Origin: Mucilaginibacter pankratovii
Lineage (GTDB): Bacteria > Bacteroidota > Bacteroidia > Sphingobacteriales > Sphingobacteriaceae
DNA: 64,000 nt
Direction: 5' to 3'
NCBI RefSeq assembly: GCF_014773265.1
Contig: NZ_JACWMY010000006.1
Span: forward strand, 186,001 to 250,000
The notes under the pieces are model-generated. The model saw only the letters and a list, made by a program, of their open reading frames with translations. It was not told the origin of the DNA and ran no database searches. Positions 17,655 to 26,196 of this stretch are shown here, one piece after another. The translations under genes and the position numbers were made by a program. The first letter of the stretch is position 1. Each line of letters begins with the position of its first letter.

Positions 17655-18275
17655 ATGATGAAAATAGTTAAAATTCTATTGGTTTTTGCTGCCTTTTGTC
17701 TTCTTTTCAGTTGTAGGCAAGGCTATAAAATTGAAAATGACAAGGTATATTATGAATATTGGAACGAGGCGGTTGGGCATGGTAAATTGCTTATGCCAAG
17801 TGCAAATGCCAAGACTTTCGAAAGTATTGGTTTTAAATGCGATTGCAACTTTAACTTTGGGAAAGACAAAAACCATCTATTTATAGATGGTGTGCCTGTG
17901 AAAAACATCGACCCTCATAGTTTTAAGTTTCTTGGGAATTACGTATTCGCCGATAAAGATTCAGCTTATTTTTTTGGGTTCTATAACGACATAAATAACT
18001 GTGCGATAAAAGGGATAGATTTAAAGAGGTTACAATTGATTAAATATCCATGGTCGAAGGCGGGCGATATTTTAATACACGGATATGATACCATTAAACT
18101 ATCAGATATCAGCGATTTTGAGCCCATTGACAAAGACTGGGGAAGAACCAAAAGTAAAGTAATACAAGAAAATACAATTCTAAAGGGTGCAGACCCCAAT
18201 ACTTTTGAGATAATTAATAGCTATTCGGGTAGAGATAAGCGCCATACCTACGAATTCGGAAAAATAAAGCAGTGA
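17655..18275 (+). CDS. DKNYY-repeat lipoprotein
   Basis: 206 residues from the ATG at 17655; the in-frame ATG at 17607 adds residues that do not belong to the signal peptide. Lipobox LLFSC near residue 20. The mature part has DKNYY-family repeats: a Tyr/Phe core preceded by DK (FGKDKNHLFIDG, FADKDSAYFFG), each followed by a 'PxxFxxL' unit (DPHSFKFLGN, DPNTFEIINS). These repeats occur in surface lipoproteins; the role is unknown. Confidence 0.65.
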   Translation: MMKIVKILLVFAAFCLLFSCRQGYKIENDKVYYEYWNEAVGHGKLLMPSANAKTFESIGFKCDCNFNFGKDKNHLFIDGVPVKNIDPHSFKFLGNYVFADKDSAYFFGFYNDINNCAIKGIDLKRLQLIKYPWSKAGDILIHGYDTIKLSDISDFEPIDKDWGRTKSKVIQENTILKGADPNTFEIINSYSGRDKRHTYEFGKIKQ

Positions 18276-18278
18276 CAA

Positions 18279-18315
18279 TGATTCCACCGATTGGCAAATC
18301 AAATCGGTGAAATCA
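18279..18315. repeat. Small word-type inverted repeat
   Basis: TGATTCCACCGATT (18279-18292) is followed by its near-complement at 18302-18315 (one mismatch), then a further AATCGGTGTAATC copy. It lies between converging genes and may act as a terminator. Confidence 0.55.
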
Positions 18316-18342
18316 TCCTAAAAATCGGTGTAATCCCGTCAA

Positions 18343-19779
18343 TTAAAATTCCGCATTCTTCGGGAACCTTGGGAAAGGGATCACATCCCTTATATTACCC
18401 ATACCGGTAACAAACAGCACCAAACGCTCGAAGCCAAGGCCAAAGCCGGCATGCGGACAAGAACCGAACCTCCGGGTATCTAAATACCACCAAAGCTCAT
18501 CTTTCGGGATGCCGAGTTCGTCCATACGGGTTTCCAGTTTATCCAAACGTTCTTCGCGTTGCGAGCCGCCGATAATTTCGCCGATGCCCGGGAACAGGAT
18601 ATCCATAGCGGCAACGGTTTTGCCGTCATCGTTTTGGCGCATGTAAAAGGATTTTATCTCTTTAGGGTAATCGGTCAGGATCACTGGTTTTTTAAAGTGT
18701 TTTTCTACCAGGTAACGCTCATGCTCCGATTGCAGATCGGTACCCCAACCCTCAACAGGATAAACGAATTTCTTTTTCTTGTTCGGGGTAGATTCGCGCA
18801 GGATTTGGATTGCTTCGGTATAAGTTAAGCGCTCAAAATCGTTGTTGAGGCAAAATTGCAGCTTGTCCAGCAAAGAAAGTTCCGAACGCTCGTTCTGTGG
18901 CTTTTGCTTTTCTTCCTCTAATAAACGCTGGGTTAAAAACTCCAGGTCTTCTTTGTTTTTATCCAAAGCATAGCTGATCACATATTTCAGCAGTTCCTCA
19001 GCCAGGTTGGCGTTATCGTGGATATCATAAAAAGCCATCTCCGGCTCAATCATCCAAAACTCCGCAAGGTGACGGGTGGTATTGGAGTTTTCCGCACGGA
19101 AAGTTGGGCCGAAAGTATAAATATCGCTCAGGGCCATAGCACCCAGCTCACCTTCCAGCTGACCGGAAACGGTAAGGTTGGTAGATTTTCCGAAGAAATC
19201 CTGCTTATAATCCACCTCGCCGGTATCGGTACGCGGTACATTGTTCAGGTCGAAATTGGTTACATGGAATGCCTCGCCGGCACCTTCAGCATCTGATTGG
19301 GTGATCACCGGGGTATGCAGGTACACAAAGCCCTTCTCCTGGAAAAACTGGTGCACCGCAAACGATAAGGTGTTCCGCACACGGAATATCGCGCCGAATG
19401 TATTGGTACGAAAACGCAGGTGGGCGTTCTCGCGCAAAAACTCCAAAGTTTGCTTTTTGGGTTGCAACGGAAATTCTTCCGGGTTGCAATCGCCTAAAAT
19501 TTCAATCTCGCCTGCTATAACTTCTACCGACTGCCCCTGGCCTAAAGATGGTGCAAGGGTGCCGGTGATAGCTACCGCCGCGCCAAAAGTGATGCGTTTA
19601 AGTAATGCAGGGTCGGTGTTTTCAAAATCAACCACAATTTGCAGGTTGCTATTGGTAGAGCCATCATTTAAAGCAATAAAACGATTTTGGCGGAAAGCCC
19701 TTACCCATCCTTTTACTGTTACCTCTGTACCGGTTTCACCGCTTTGCAGTAGTGCTTTAATTTTAATCCGCTGACCCAT
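18343..19779 (-). CDS. asnS: Asparaginyl-tRNA synthetase
   Basis: A 478-residue class II aminoacyl-tRNA synthetase. N-terminal OB-fold anticodon-binding domain ([14 protein letters not shown]), motif 2 ([21 protein letters not shown] region) and motif 3 ([12 protein letters not shown]). WMIEPEMAF and the lack of an AspRS GAD insertion support Asn specificity. The start is MGQRIKIK at 19779; an in-frame ATG at 19842 would add 21 unrelated residues. On the reverse strand TATTTTTG lies about 30 nt before this ATG and may be its -7 element. Confidence 0.93.
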   Translation of the reverse strand: MGQRIKIKALLQSGETGTEVTVKGWVRAFRQNRFIALNDGSTNSNLQIVVDFENTDPALLKRITFGAAVAITGTLAPSLGQGQSVEVIAGEIEILGDCNPEEFPLQPKKQTLEFLRENAHLRFRTNTFGAIFRVRNTLSFAVHQFFQEKGFVYLHTPVITQSDAEGAGEAFHVTNFDLNNVPRTDTGEVDYKQDFFGKSTNLTVSGQLEGELGAMALSDIYTFGPTFRAENSNTTRHLAEFWMIEPEMAFYDIHDNANLAEELLKYVISYALDKNKEDLEFLTQRLLEEEKQKPQNERSELSLLDKLQFCLNNDFERLTYTEAIQILRESTPNKKKKFVYPVEGWGTDLQSEHERYLVEKHFKKPVILTDYPKEIKSFYMRQNDDGKTVAAMDILFPGIGEIIGGSQREERLDKLETRMDELGIPKDELWWYLDTRRFGSCPHAGFGLGFERLVLFVTGMGNIRDVIPFPRFPKNAEF

Positions 19780-19883
19780 ATAATATATATTTGAGCGGCA
19801 AAAATACAATTTATCATCGGTTGGATGAACCCGAAATTGCATAATTTAAACGCGTAGCTTATAGGCTACGCGCAACAACCAAT

Positions 19884-20366
19884 TTATTTGGGCAGGTAAA
19901 CATGAAACATGCCGTTAGCAAATTTTACGGTTTCAGGGTAAGCTGAGGAAGGATTTGGATACTCTTTTTTAAGCGTAAGGCTGTAGGTGCCGCTAACCAG
20001 TTTGGTTGCTTCGTCGTAGTTGGTAACGGTTAGTGTACTCGCGGCGGTATTGTCAACGTTATATCTGCTTGTAAAAACATCACCGCCAATAGTTGTAAAA
20101 TAAAAAGCCTGCGTGTTTTGAAGCGTATAGGTGCCTTTGCCGGTGAACTTTAAGCGCATGATCAGCCGCTCTTCGGTTTGCGAGCCAACTATCAATAATG
20201 TATCCGTTCCCTGTTTTTCGGCGGTGGCCTCGGCGGTCCATTTTACCGAATTTTTGTCGGCTCCAATGTAAGGCGCAATAACAGGCGGTACGCAGCAATT
20301 GCGCTTAGAGCATGCGGCGGTGAACAAACAAAGAATAATTAAGGCGGGTAGTGTAAGTTTTTTCAT
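19884..20366 (-). CDS. DUF6252-like lipoprotein
   Basis: 160 residues with a lipobox (LFTAAC near residue 19). The mature domain has the order seen in the DUF6252 family: a 'SVKWTAEAT' strand, a beta-rich middle with GTYTLQ, a 'TVTNYDEATKLVSGTYSLTL' segment, and a final KFANGMFHV. Beta-sandwich surface lipoproteins of Bacteroidota; function unknown. It is monocistronic, upstream of asnS on the same strand with about 100 bp between. Confidence 0.6.
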   Translation of the reverse strand: MKKLTLPALIILCLFTAACSKRNCCVPPVIAPYIGADKNSVKWTAEATAEKQGTDTLLIVGSQTEERLIMRLKFTGKGTYTLQNTQAFYFTTIGGDVFTSRYNVDNTAASTLTVTNYDEATKLVSGTYSLTLKKEYPNPSSAYPETVKFANGMFHVYLPK

Positions 20367-20527
20367 AGGTGACGTTTTATATCTATTACGGGCAATTGCC
20401 TGGGGTGCTACAGTAAAGTAACTAAAACGTGTGTTATCATTATGTTAATTTAAAGCCAAGCAACGCGATTGGGTTAATCCTCAGCTTTCCCGTGTCCTTC
20501 GGCCGTTTGAATTGCCATATGCCAAGT

Positions 20528-20568
20528 AATTCTGTGAATCTTTTAATTCTGTAAATTCTGATTCGGAC
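20528..20568 (+). repeat. Single word-repeat arm (AATTCTG) before the DMT gene
   Basis: Degenerate tandem copies of TAATTCTG/GAATC words lie in the 40 bases before TAAGTTTG (20574-20581) and the ATG at 20586. It is the same style as the inverted repeats elsewhere, but only one arm is present. Confidence 0.4.
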
Positions 20569-20585
20569 TTCCGTAAGTTTGTGGC

Positions 20586-21440
20586 ATGAATCCAAGGGTA
20601 AGTCTTGTTATCGGTATATTGTGTATCTCGTTCTCGCCCATTTTTGTAAAGCTGGCGGGGGTATCGCCGCTTGGCGCTGCTTTTTACCGGGTGGCTATAG
20701 CCTGGGCCTGCCTGCTGCCTTATTGCATCATCAAAAACAAGCTGAAGGTAGAACGGAAGCAGCTTCTTATTTCCATAGCTGCGGGCATCGTTTTCGCATC
20801 GGATGTTGCGGTTTGGAATGTATCGCTTTTAAAGATCAGCGCTACGGTATCTACCCTTGTTGCCAACCTGGCGCCTGTTTGGGTGGGACTGATAGGCTAT
20901 TTGCTGTTTAAGGCAAAATCGGGTAAGTTGTTTTGGATTGGTACTTTCATTGCCATTATTGGTATGATAGTGCTGGTAGGGTACGAGCATATCATACATC
21001 TTGAGTTTAACGCAGGTATCCTTCTGGCGCTGTTGGCAAGCTTTTTATACGCCAGCTATATCCTTATCACCAAAAACGTGATGGCGGGCATAGATGTGTT
21101 CACCTTTATGTTTTACAGTATGCTGAGCGCGGCTATTTTCCTGTTTGCCGTAAGTGTGTTTACCGGCGATAACATGGTGGATTTTTCCTTGAATGTGTGG
21201 CTCTGCTTTATCGGTATGGGCATTATTTGCCAGCTTACCGGCTGGCTCACTATCAACTACTCGTTGCGGTATCTGCCGTCTACCAGGGTAGCCATTGCCT
21301 TACTTAGCCAAACCGTTTTCGCGGGTATTTTGGCGGCATTTTTATTGGATGAGCATTTATCTGTAACGGAAATCATCGGGAGTGTAATTGTGCTGGCAGG
21401 TATTGCGGTAACGTTTTTGAAGCCGAAGGTAGCGGCTTAA
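20586..21440 (+). CDS. EamA/DMT-family transporter
   Basis: 284 residues with ten predicted membrane helices arranged as two EamA repeats (first from GILCISFSPIFVKLAG, second from GILLALLASFLYASYILITKN). It is a member of the drug/metabolite transporter superfamily; the substrate cannot be read from sequence. TAAGTTTG at 20574-20581 is a possible -7 element only 4 nt before the ATG, so the mRNA may be nearly leaderless. Confidence 0.85.
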   Translation: MNPRVSLVIGILCISFSPIFVKLAGVSPLGAAFYRVAIAWACLLPYCIIKNKLKVERKQLLISIAAGIVFASDVAVWNVSLLKISATVSTLVANLAPVWVGLIGYLLFKAKSGKLFWIGTFIAIIGMIVLVGYEHIIHLEFNAGILLALLASFLYASYILITKNVMAGIDVFTFMFYSMLSAAIFLFAVSVFTGDNMVDFSLNVWLCFIGMGIICQLTGWLTINYSLRYLPSTRVAIALLSQTVFAGILAAFLLDEHLSVTEIIGSVIVLAGIAVTFLKPKVAA

Positions 21441-21498
21441 TAATTGACGCTCATCCCTCATATGAAAAAAATAATTAAATTGCAGCAAGCAATAGATT

Positions 21499-21960
21499 AT
21501 GCCGAATACCTATACCCAAGTCCATATCCAATTTGTTTTCGCCGTGAAATATCGTGCTGCCTTAATTGCTAACGATTGGAAAGATGAGTTGATGAGATTT
21601 ATTACCGGTATTTTCCAGGAGAACAACCACAAGATGCTCCAAATAAATACGATGCCAGACCACATCCACATTTTTATTGGTATGCGGCCTCATCAATCGA
21701 TATCCGCGTTAATTCAAAATGTGAAGACAGAAAGCAGCAAATGGGTTAAGGCGCAAAATGTTTGTTCGGTACCTTTTGCTTGGCAGGAGGGGTACGGTGG
21801 ATTTTCGTATGCAAAGAGCCAGGTGCCGGATGTGATCAGGTATATTCAAAATCAGGAAAAACATCATAAGAAACGAACCTTTCTGGAAGAATACCGCGAG
21901 TTCCTAACCAAATTTGAGATCGAATGGGAGGAGCAATATATCTTTAAGGAACTGGAATAG
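21499..21960 (+). CDS. REP-associated (IS200/IS605-like, Y1) transposase
   Basis: 153 residues of the Y1 HUH transposase family (COG1943 type). The HUH motif is H55-I-H57 in PDHIHIFIG and the likely nucleophile is Y115 in VIRYIQNQEKHH. It lacks a TnpB partner and the usual IS200/IS605 end hairpins. Instead it is followed by an array of short palindromic units (21971-22295), and related units occur about 8 kb away, which is the arrangement of REP-associated tyrosine transposases (RAYT). The gene appears intact. Confidence 0.8.
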   Translation: MPNTYTQVHIQFVFAVKYRAALIANDWKDELMRFITGIFQENNHKMLQINTMPDHIHIFIGMRPHQSISALIQNVKTESSKWVKAQNVCSVPFAWQEGYGGFSYAKSQVPDVIRYIQNQEKHHKKRTFLEEYREFLTKFEIEWEEQYIFKELE

Positions 21961-21970
21961 CATGGTGACG

Positions 21971-22295
21971 GCCATAAGATGTTCCGATGGAATATGTATA
22001 TTTCTAACCTTTTTCTACCCATAAGGCGTTCCTCTGGAACGCAGGGCAAAAAGGTGCCTCCCGATGTTCCGTTAGGAACATTTTATAGGTAGAAAAAAAG
22101 CGTCCATATTCCCGATGTTCCGTTAGGAACATTTTATGGGTAGAAAAGAGCGTCCATATTCCCGATGTTCCGTTAGGAACATTTTATGGGTAGAAAAGAG
22201 CGTCCATATTCCCGATGTTCCGTTAGGAACATTTTATGGGTAGAAAAAGAGCGTCCATATTCCCGATGTTCCGTTAGGAACATTTTATGGGTAGC
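21971..22295. repeat. Array of RAYT-linked palindromic units (2 reverse + 5 forward)
   Basis: Five forward units start at 22060, 22111, 22161, 22211 and 22262, with periods of 51, 50, 50 and 51 bp. Each has a hairpin ATGTTCC-GTTA-GGAACAT followed by TTTATGGGTAGAAA (the first copy has TATAGGTAG) and a constant linker GCGTCCATATTCC. Two more units run in the opposite direction: 21971-21998 (CCATAAGATGTTCC...) and 22010-22042 (CTACCCATAAG, hairpin GCGTTCC-TCT-GGAACGC). The spacers are identical, so this is not a CRISPR. Confidence 0.85.
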
Positions 22296-22384
22296 CAGTA
22301 TGTCATCGCCGCAGTTTTAAACCAACGACTAATTATTGAATGATAATTTTCTACCTTTAAAGAAGAACTAAGGCCCATAACCCT

Positions 22385-22392
22385 TACTTTTG
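22385..22392 (+). promoter_or_regulatory. dnaG -7 element
   Basis: TACTTTTG fits TAnnTTTG and lies 21 nt before the ATG at 22414. The -33 region is weak (nearest TTTA at 22356). Confidence 0.45.
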
Positions 22393-22413
22393 CAGGCTCA
22401 CGCTTTTTTAAAT

Positions 22414-24357
22414 ATGATCACCAAACCCACCATCGACCGTATAATGGAAGCCACAGATATTGTGGAGGTGATTGGCGAATTTGTACAATTAAAAAAGCGG
22501 GGCGCCAATTACGTAGGCCTTTCCCCTTTCGCTAATGAGCGCACGCCATCGTTCACGGTATCGCCGGCCAAGGGGATTTTTAAAGATTTCTCTACCGGCA
22601 AAGGCGGCAGCGCCATTACTTTTTTAATGGAGCTGGAGAAATTCACCTATCCCGAGGCACTGAAATGGCTGGCAAAAAAATACGGAATAGAGGTTGAGGA
22701 AACGGAAATGTCGGCGGAAGATAAAGCCGAAGACAACCGCCGCGAAAGCCTCATGATCGTATCGGGTTACGCCGCAAAATTTTTCCACGAAAGTTTATTG
22801 GATACCGACGAAGGCCAAAGCATCGGCCTGAGCTATTTTAAAGAGCGCGGTTTTACCAATGATACCATTAAAAAGTTCGAGCTGGGCTACTCGCCCGATC
22901 AATGGGAAGCATTCTCTGCCAGCGCTATCCGCAATGGCTACCAGGAAGAATTTCTGGTGGAGAGCGGCCTGTCCGTAAAGCGGGAGAACGGTACCCTGTA
23001 CGACCGCTATCGCGGGCGTGTGATGTTTCCCATCCATAGCTTCACCGGCAGAGTAATAGCCTTTGGCGGGCGTACGCTGAAGACGGATAAGAACGTCCCC
23101 AAATACGTCAACTCGCCTGAGTCGGAGATCTACCATAAATCAAATATCCTTTACGGACTGTACTTCGCCAAAAAATCCATCCGCGAGGAAGATAACTGTT
23201 ACCTGGTAGAAGGGTATGCCGATGTGCTGTCGGTTTCGCAGGCAGGGATAGAGAATGTGGTGGCCTCATCCGGTACATCACTTACCGTGGAGCAGATCAA
23301 ACTTATCAGCCGGTTCACCAAAAACATTACTATTTTGTATGATGGCGATGCGGCGGGTATCAAGGCATCCTTACGCGGGCTGGATATGATATTGGAGCAG
23401 GGGCTCAACGTAAAGGTGGTTTCCTTCCCCGATGGGCACGACCCGGATTCCTATGTGCGCAAACTGGGCACCAATGCTTTTAAAAAGCACATCGAAGAAA
23501 ATAAGAAGGATTTTATCCTGTACAAAACCACCCTGCTGCTTAAGGATGCAGGCGGCGACCCGATAAAAAAGGCCGATGTGATCCGCGAAGTGGTAGAAAG
23601 CATCGCCAAGATCCCCGATTCGATAAAAGCCTCCGTATTCATTAAGGAGTGCAGCCACATCATGCAAATTGATGAGCGCGCGTTGCTTTCCGAATTGAAT
23701 AAGATGCGCCTGGCCAAGGCCAAAAAGGATAGCCAGCAGCAAAGCAACCGGCAGCAGCAACAGTACGATGATGTGGCACCACCGGATGAGCTGCAGTATT
23801 ACGAAGAGCAAGCCGGGACGAAAGATAAGGTAATTGATACCCAGGAGAAGGAGATCGTTCGCCTGCTGCTGTTGTATGGCAATAAAATGATCGATTGGGA
23901 CGGCATTGCCAATACCTACATCGGGCCTTTTATGATAGCCGAACTGAGCGATGTAGAATTTGAGATACCCGCCTGCAAGCAATTTGTAGAGATGTATCAA
24001 AAAGAGGTGGAGAACGGTGTATTGCCCGATGAACAACATTTTATCCACCACCCCGATAAGGGAATTGTGGACCTGGTGGTTACCCTGCTGGCCACTAAAT
24101 ATACACTGAGCGAGAACTGGTACGAGATGCATAAGATTTTAGTGACCGATGAGCAGGCCAACATGAAAGCCACTATTTTAGGCGCTATTTTTCACCTTAA
24201 AATGCACATGGTTGGCAAGATCTTGGAAAACCTGCGCAACGAGCTCCAGAATGCCACCTCTGATGCCGACCAGGATATTTTGCTGAACCAGTATATGCAC
24301 ATGAAAAAGGTGGAGAAAAGTATATCAGATTATTTAGGTTCTGTGATATTAAAATAA
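22414..24357 (+). CDS. dnaG: DNA primase with a zinc-less N-terminal domain
   Basis: 647 residues from the ATG at 22414 (MITKPTIDRIMEATDIVEVI); an upstream in-frame ATG at 22390 overlaps the -7 element. Domain order is normal: CHC2-type N-terminal domain, TOPRIM catalytic core (VEGYADVLSVSQAG, later DGDAAGIKA), Gln-rich linker (QQQSNRQQQQ near 450), C-terminal DnaB-binding region. In the zinc domain all four ligands are replaced: the usual CPFH is SPFA (S37, A40) and the usual CFGC is DFST (D58, T61), while the surrounding residues (ERTPSF, GKGGSAI) are conserved. It makes RNA primers for replication. Confidence 0.93.
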   Translation: MITKPTIDRIMEATDIVEVIGEFVQLKKRGANYVGLSPFANERTPSFTVSPAKGIFKDFSTGKGGSAITFLMELEKFTYPEALKWLAKKYGIEVEETEMSAEDKAEDNRRESLMIVSGYAAKFFHESLLDTDEGQSIGLSYFKERGFTNDTIKKFELGYSPDQWEAFSASAIRNGYQEEFLVESGLSVKRENGTLYDRYRGRVMFPIHSFTGRVIAFGGRTLKTDKNVPKYVNSPESEIYHKSNILYGLYFAKKSIREEDNCYLVEGYADVLSVSQAGIENVVASSGTSLTVEQIKLISRFTKNITILYDGDAAGIKASLRGLDMILEQGLNVKVVSFPDGHDPDSYVRKLGTNAFKKHIEENKKDFILYKTTLLLKDAGGDPIKKADVIREVVESIAKIPDSIKASVFIKECSHIMQIDERALLSELNKMRLAKAKKDSQQQSNRQQQQYDDVAPPDELQYYEEQAGTKDKVIDTQEKEIVRLLLLYGNKMIDWDGIANTYIGPFMIAELSDVEFEIPACKQFVEMYQKEVENGVLPDEQHFIHHPDKGIVDLVVTLLATKYTLSENWYEMHKILVTDEQANMKATILGAIFHLKMHMVGKILENLRNELQNATSDADQDILLNQYMHMKKVEKSISDYLGSVILK

Positions 24358-24375
24358 TTGAATATAACTAAAAAG

Positions 24376-24702
24376 ATGAAGCAGCGTGTTTTAGCTATAT
24401 TGTTTTTTGGAACTTTGTTGTACTTTTTATTAAAACCATTTGCCGAAGATTTTTTTCTTAAGTCGTTTGGTATATGCGCTAACGCATCCATTACTAATGA
24501 ATCCACGCGCGTTAGATATCAAATGGCAGACTATAAATATCAATTTTCAGTTGCAGGGCGGGCATTTACAGGCAACTCGCTTGTGACGGATGCCAATAAA
24601 ATTGGCGATACAGTTTGCGTGGTTTATTTAAAAGTTTATCCATCTGTAAGCAGGCGGGTTATTTATTTTAATAATTTTAAGGGTTGTACATGCAAATATT
24701 AA
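24376..24702 (+). CDS. Small membrane-anchored protein, DUF3592-like
   Basis: 108 residues from the ATG at 24376. One N-terminal membrane helix (VLAILFFGTLLYFLL), then a small beta domain: YKYQFSVAGRAFTGNS, IGDTVCVVYLKVYPSVSR. This resembles the 'Y-x-V-x-G-x-x-Y-x-G ... GDxVxVxY' pattern of DUF3592, but the similarity is by eye. It follows dnaG by 18 bp and probably shares its transcript. Confidence 0.5.
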   Translation: MKQRVLAILFFGTLLYFLLKPFAEDFFLKSFGICANASITNESTRVRYQMADYKYQFSVAGRAFTGNSLVTDANKIGDTVCVVYLKVYPSVSRRVIYFNNFKGCTCKY

Positions 24703-24735
24703 TTCTATGCCGTTCAACTCACCCGTAAATAATTA

Positions 24736-25104
24736 ATGGCAACCCACAACGATCTCGGCCGGCAGGGCGAAGCAATAGCCAAAGCCCACCTCGAAGCCAA
24801 CGGCTACGAGATAATGGACGAGAACTGGGTTTTCGGCAAAGCCGAGATAGACCTTATCGCCTATAAAGACAAAACTATTATATTCGCCGAAGTGAAAACC
24901 CGAACCGGCACCGGCTTTGGCTTGCCCGAGGATTTTGTGGACGCCCGCAAGCAGCGTTTGCTGGCAGATGCTGCCGACGAGTACATTTATTTGATGAACC
25001 ACCAGGGCGAAGTTCGCTTTGATATAATATCTATCCTGTTCAACCGTACTAACAATTATACTTTAAAACATATTGAAGATGCCTTTTGGCCTTCTGCCAC
25101 CTAA
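24736..25104 (+). CDS. yraN: YraN-family (UPF0102) nuclease-fold protein
   Basis: 122 residues with the full UPF0102 signature: GRQGEAIAKAHLEANGYEI, FGKAEIDLIA, FAEVKTRTG. The E/D...E-x-K residues are those of the Holliday-junction-resolvase-like restriction-endonuclease fold. The function of YraN is not established. The downstream lipoprotein gene starts 1 nt after its stop. Confidence 0.9.
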   Translation: MATHNDLGRQGEAIAKAHLEANGYEIMDENWVFGKAEIDLIAYKDKTIIFAEVKTRTGTGFGLPEDFVDARKQRLLADAADEYIYLMNHQGEVRFDIISILFNRTNNYTLKHIEDAFWPSAT

Positions 25105-25105
25105 A

Positions 25106-26188
25106 ATGAATAAAAGATTACTCTACTTTGCCATAGTAGCATTATTAGCCTGCGGGTGCAATGGCTGTAAAGACACCAAAAAAGATGATTACATTACCGT
25201 TAGTCCCGATGCAGGCACTACCTACAAATCCGGCGAGCCGGTAAATTTCAGCGTAAAATACCCGGCGGATCTTAAGCCCGATTCGGTAGTGTACCTGATG
25301 GATGGCATGCGGATAGGCTCGGCTAAAGATTCCACCGCTGTAACGCTTAAAACAGATACGCTGGTGTTAGGTGCGCGTGTAATAACCGCCAAGGTTTACC
25401 AGGCGGGTCAGCCGCAGGAATTTACCACCAACATTGTGCTGTTGGCTGCCAAAGCTCCCGAAGAATTAACTTTTAAGGTAGAGAAGGTGTTTCCGCATGA
25501 TACGGCAACCTATACCGAAGGATTGCTTTACCAGGACGGCGCCTTGTACGAAAGCGGCGGCGGTTACCTCGATCCCCCACCGGGCCAGTCGAAGGAAACC
25601 CAATCGCGCCTGAAAAAAGTAAACCTGCAAACCGGCAAAGCCGAGCGGATGATCATGATAGACCCGAAGGTATTTGCCGAGGGGATCTCCATTGTGGGCA
25701 ACAAACTGATACAGCTTACCTACATGGAGCGTAAAGGCTTTGTATACGATAAAGATACTTTTAAGCTGCTCAGCACATTTGATAACAACGTGGGTATAGA
25801 GGGATGGGGGATGACCTTCGACGGCAATAAGCTGTACATGGATGATAAAACCAACCGCATTTTCTTTTTAAATAAAGACACCTACCAGCAGGTTGGCTAT
25901 ATTGATGTATACGACGATAAAGGTGCCATAAACCAGGTGAACGAACTGGAAATGATAGACGGCAAGCTATACGCCAACGTTTACCAAACCGACGATATTT
26001 TAGTGATAGACCCCAAAACCGGCGCGGTGCTACAAAAGATAGATATGAAAGCCCTTTACCCCGAAGCAAACCGCAATGCCAACGCGGATGTGTTAAACGG
26101 CATAGCTTATGATAAGGCAACCGGCCGCATCTTTGTAACCGGTAAAAAGTGGGATAAGTTGTTCCAGGTAAAGTTTGTGAAGAAGTAA
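25106..26188 (+). CDS. Glutamine-cyclotransferase-like lipoprotein
   Basis: 360 residues from the ATG at 25106 (MNKRLLYFAIVALLACGC), with a lipobox at LLACGC. The N-terminal ~110 residues form an Ig-like beta domain, followed by the five-bladed propeller of the plant/bacterial glutaminyl-peptide cyclotransferase family (FPHDTATYTEGLLY, GIEGWGMTFDG, VNELEMIDGKLYANVYQTD, LNGIAYD). It would convert N-terminal Gln to pyroglutamate on exported peptides; catalysis is inferred from the family. It starts immediately after yraN. Confidence 0.85.
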   Translation: MNKRLLYFAIVALLACGCNGCKDTKKDDYITVSPDAGTTYKSGEPVNFSVKYPADLKPDSVVYLMDGMRIGSAKDSTAVTLKTDTLVLGARVITAKVYQAGQPQEFTTNIVLLAAKAPEELTFKVEKVFPHDTATYTEGLLYQDGALYESGGGYLDPPPGQSKETQSRLKKVNLQTGKAERMIMIDPKVFAEGISIVGNKLIQLTYMERKGFVYDKDTFKLLSTFDNNVGIEGWGMTFDGNKLYMDDKTNRIFFLNKDTYQQVGYIDVYDDKGAINQVNELEMIDGKLYANVYQTDDILVIDPKTGAVLQKIDMKALYPEANRNANADVLNGIAYDKATGRIFVTGKKWDKLFQVKFVKK

Positions 26189-26196
26189 AGCCGGGT

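Noticed and set aside
22060..22295. CRISPR-like array
   Set aside because: The whole 50-bp unit repeats, including the part between hairpins, so there are no unique spacers; no cas genes are present. It is a tandem array of a palindromic unit.
23371..24132. Long reverse-strand frame (253 codons) inside dnaG
   Set aside because: It is fully antisense to the primase coding sequence and shows no domain; its composition follows from the codon use of dnaG.
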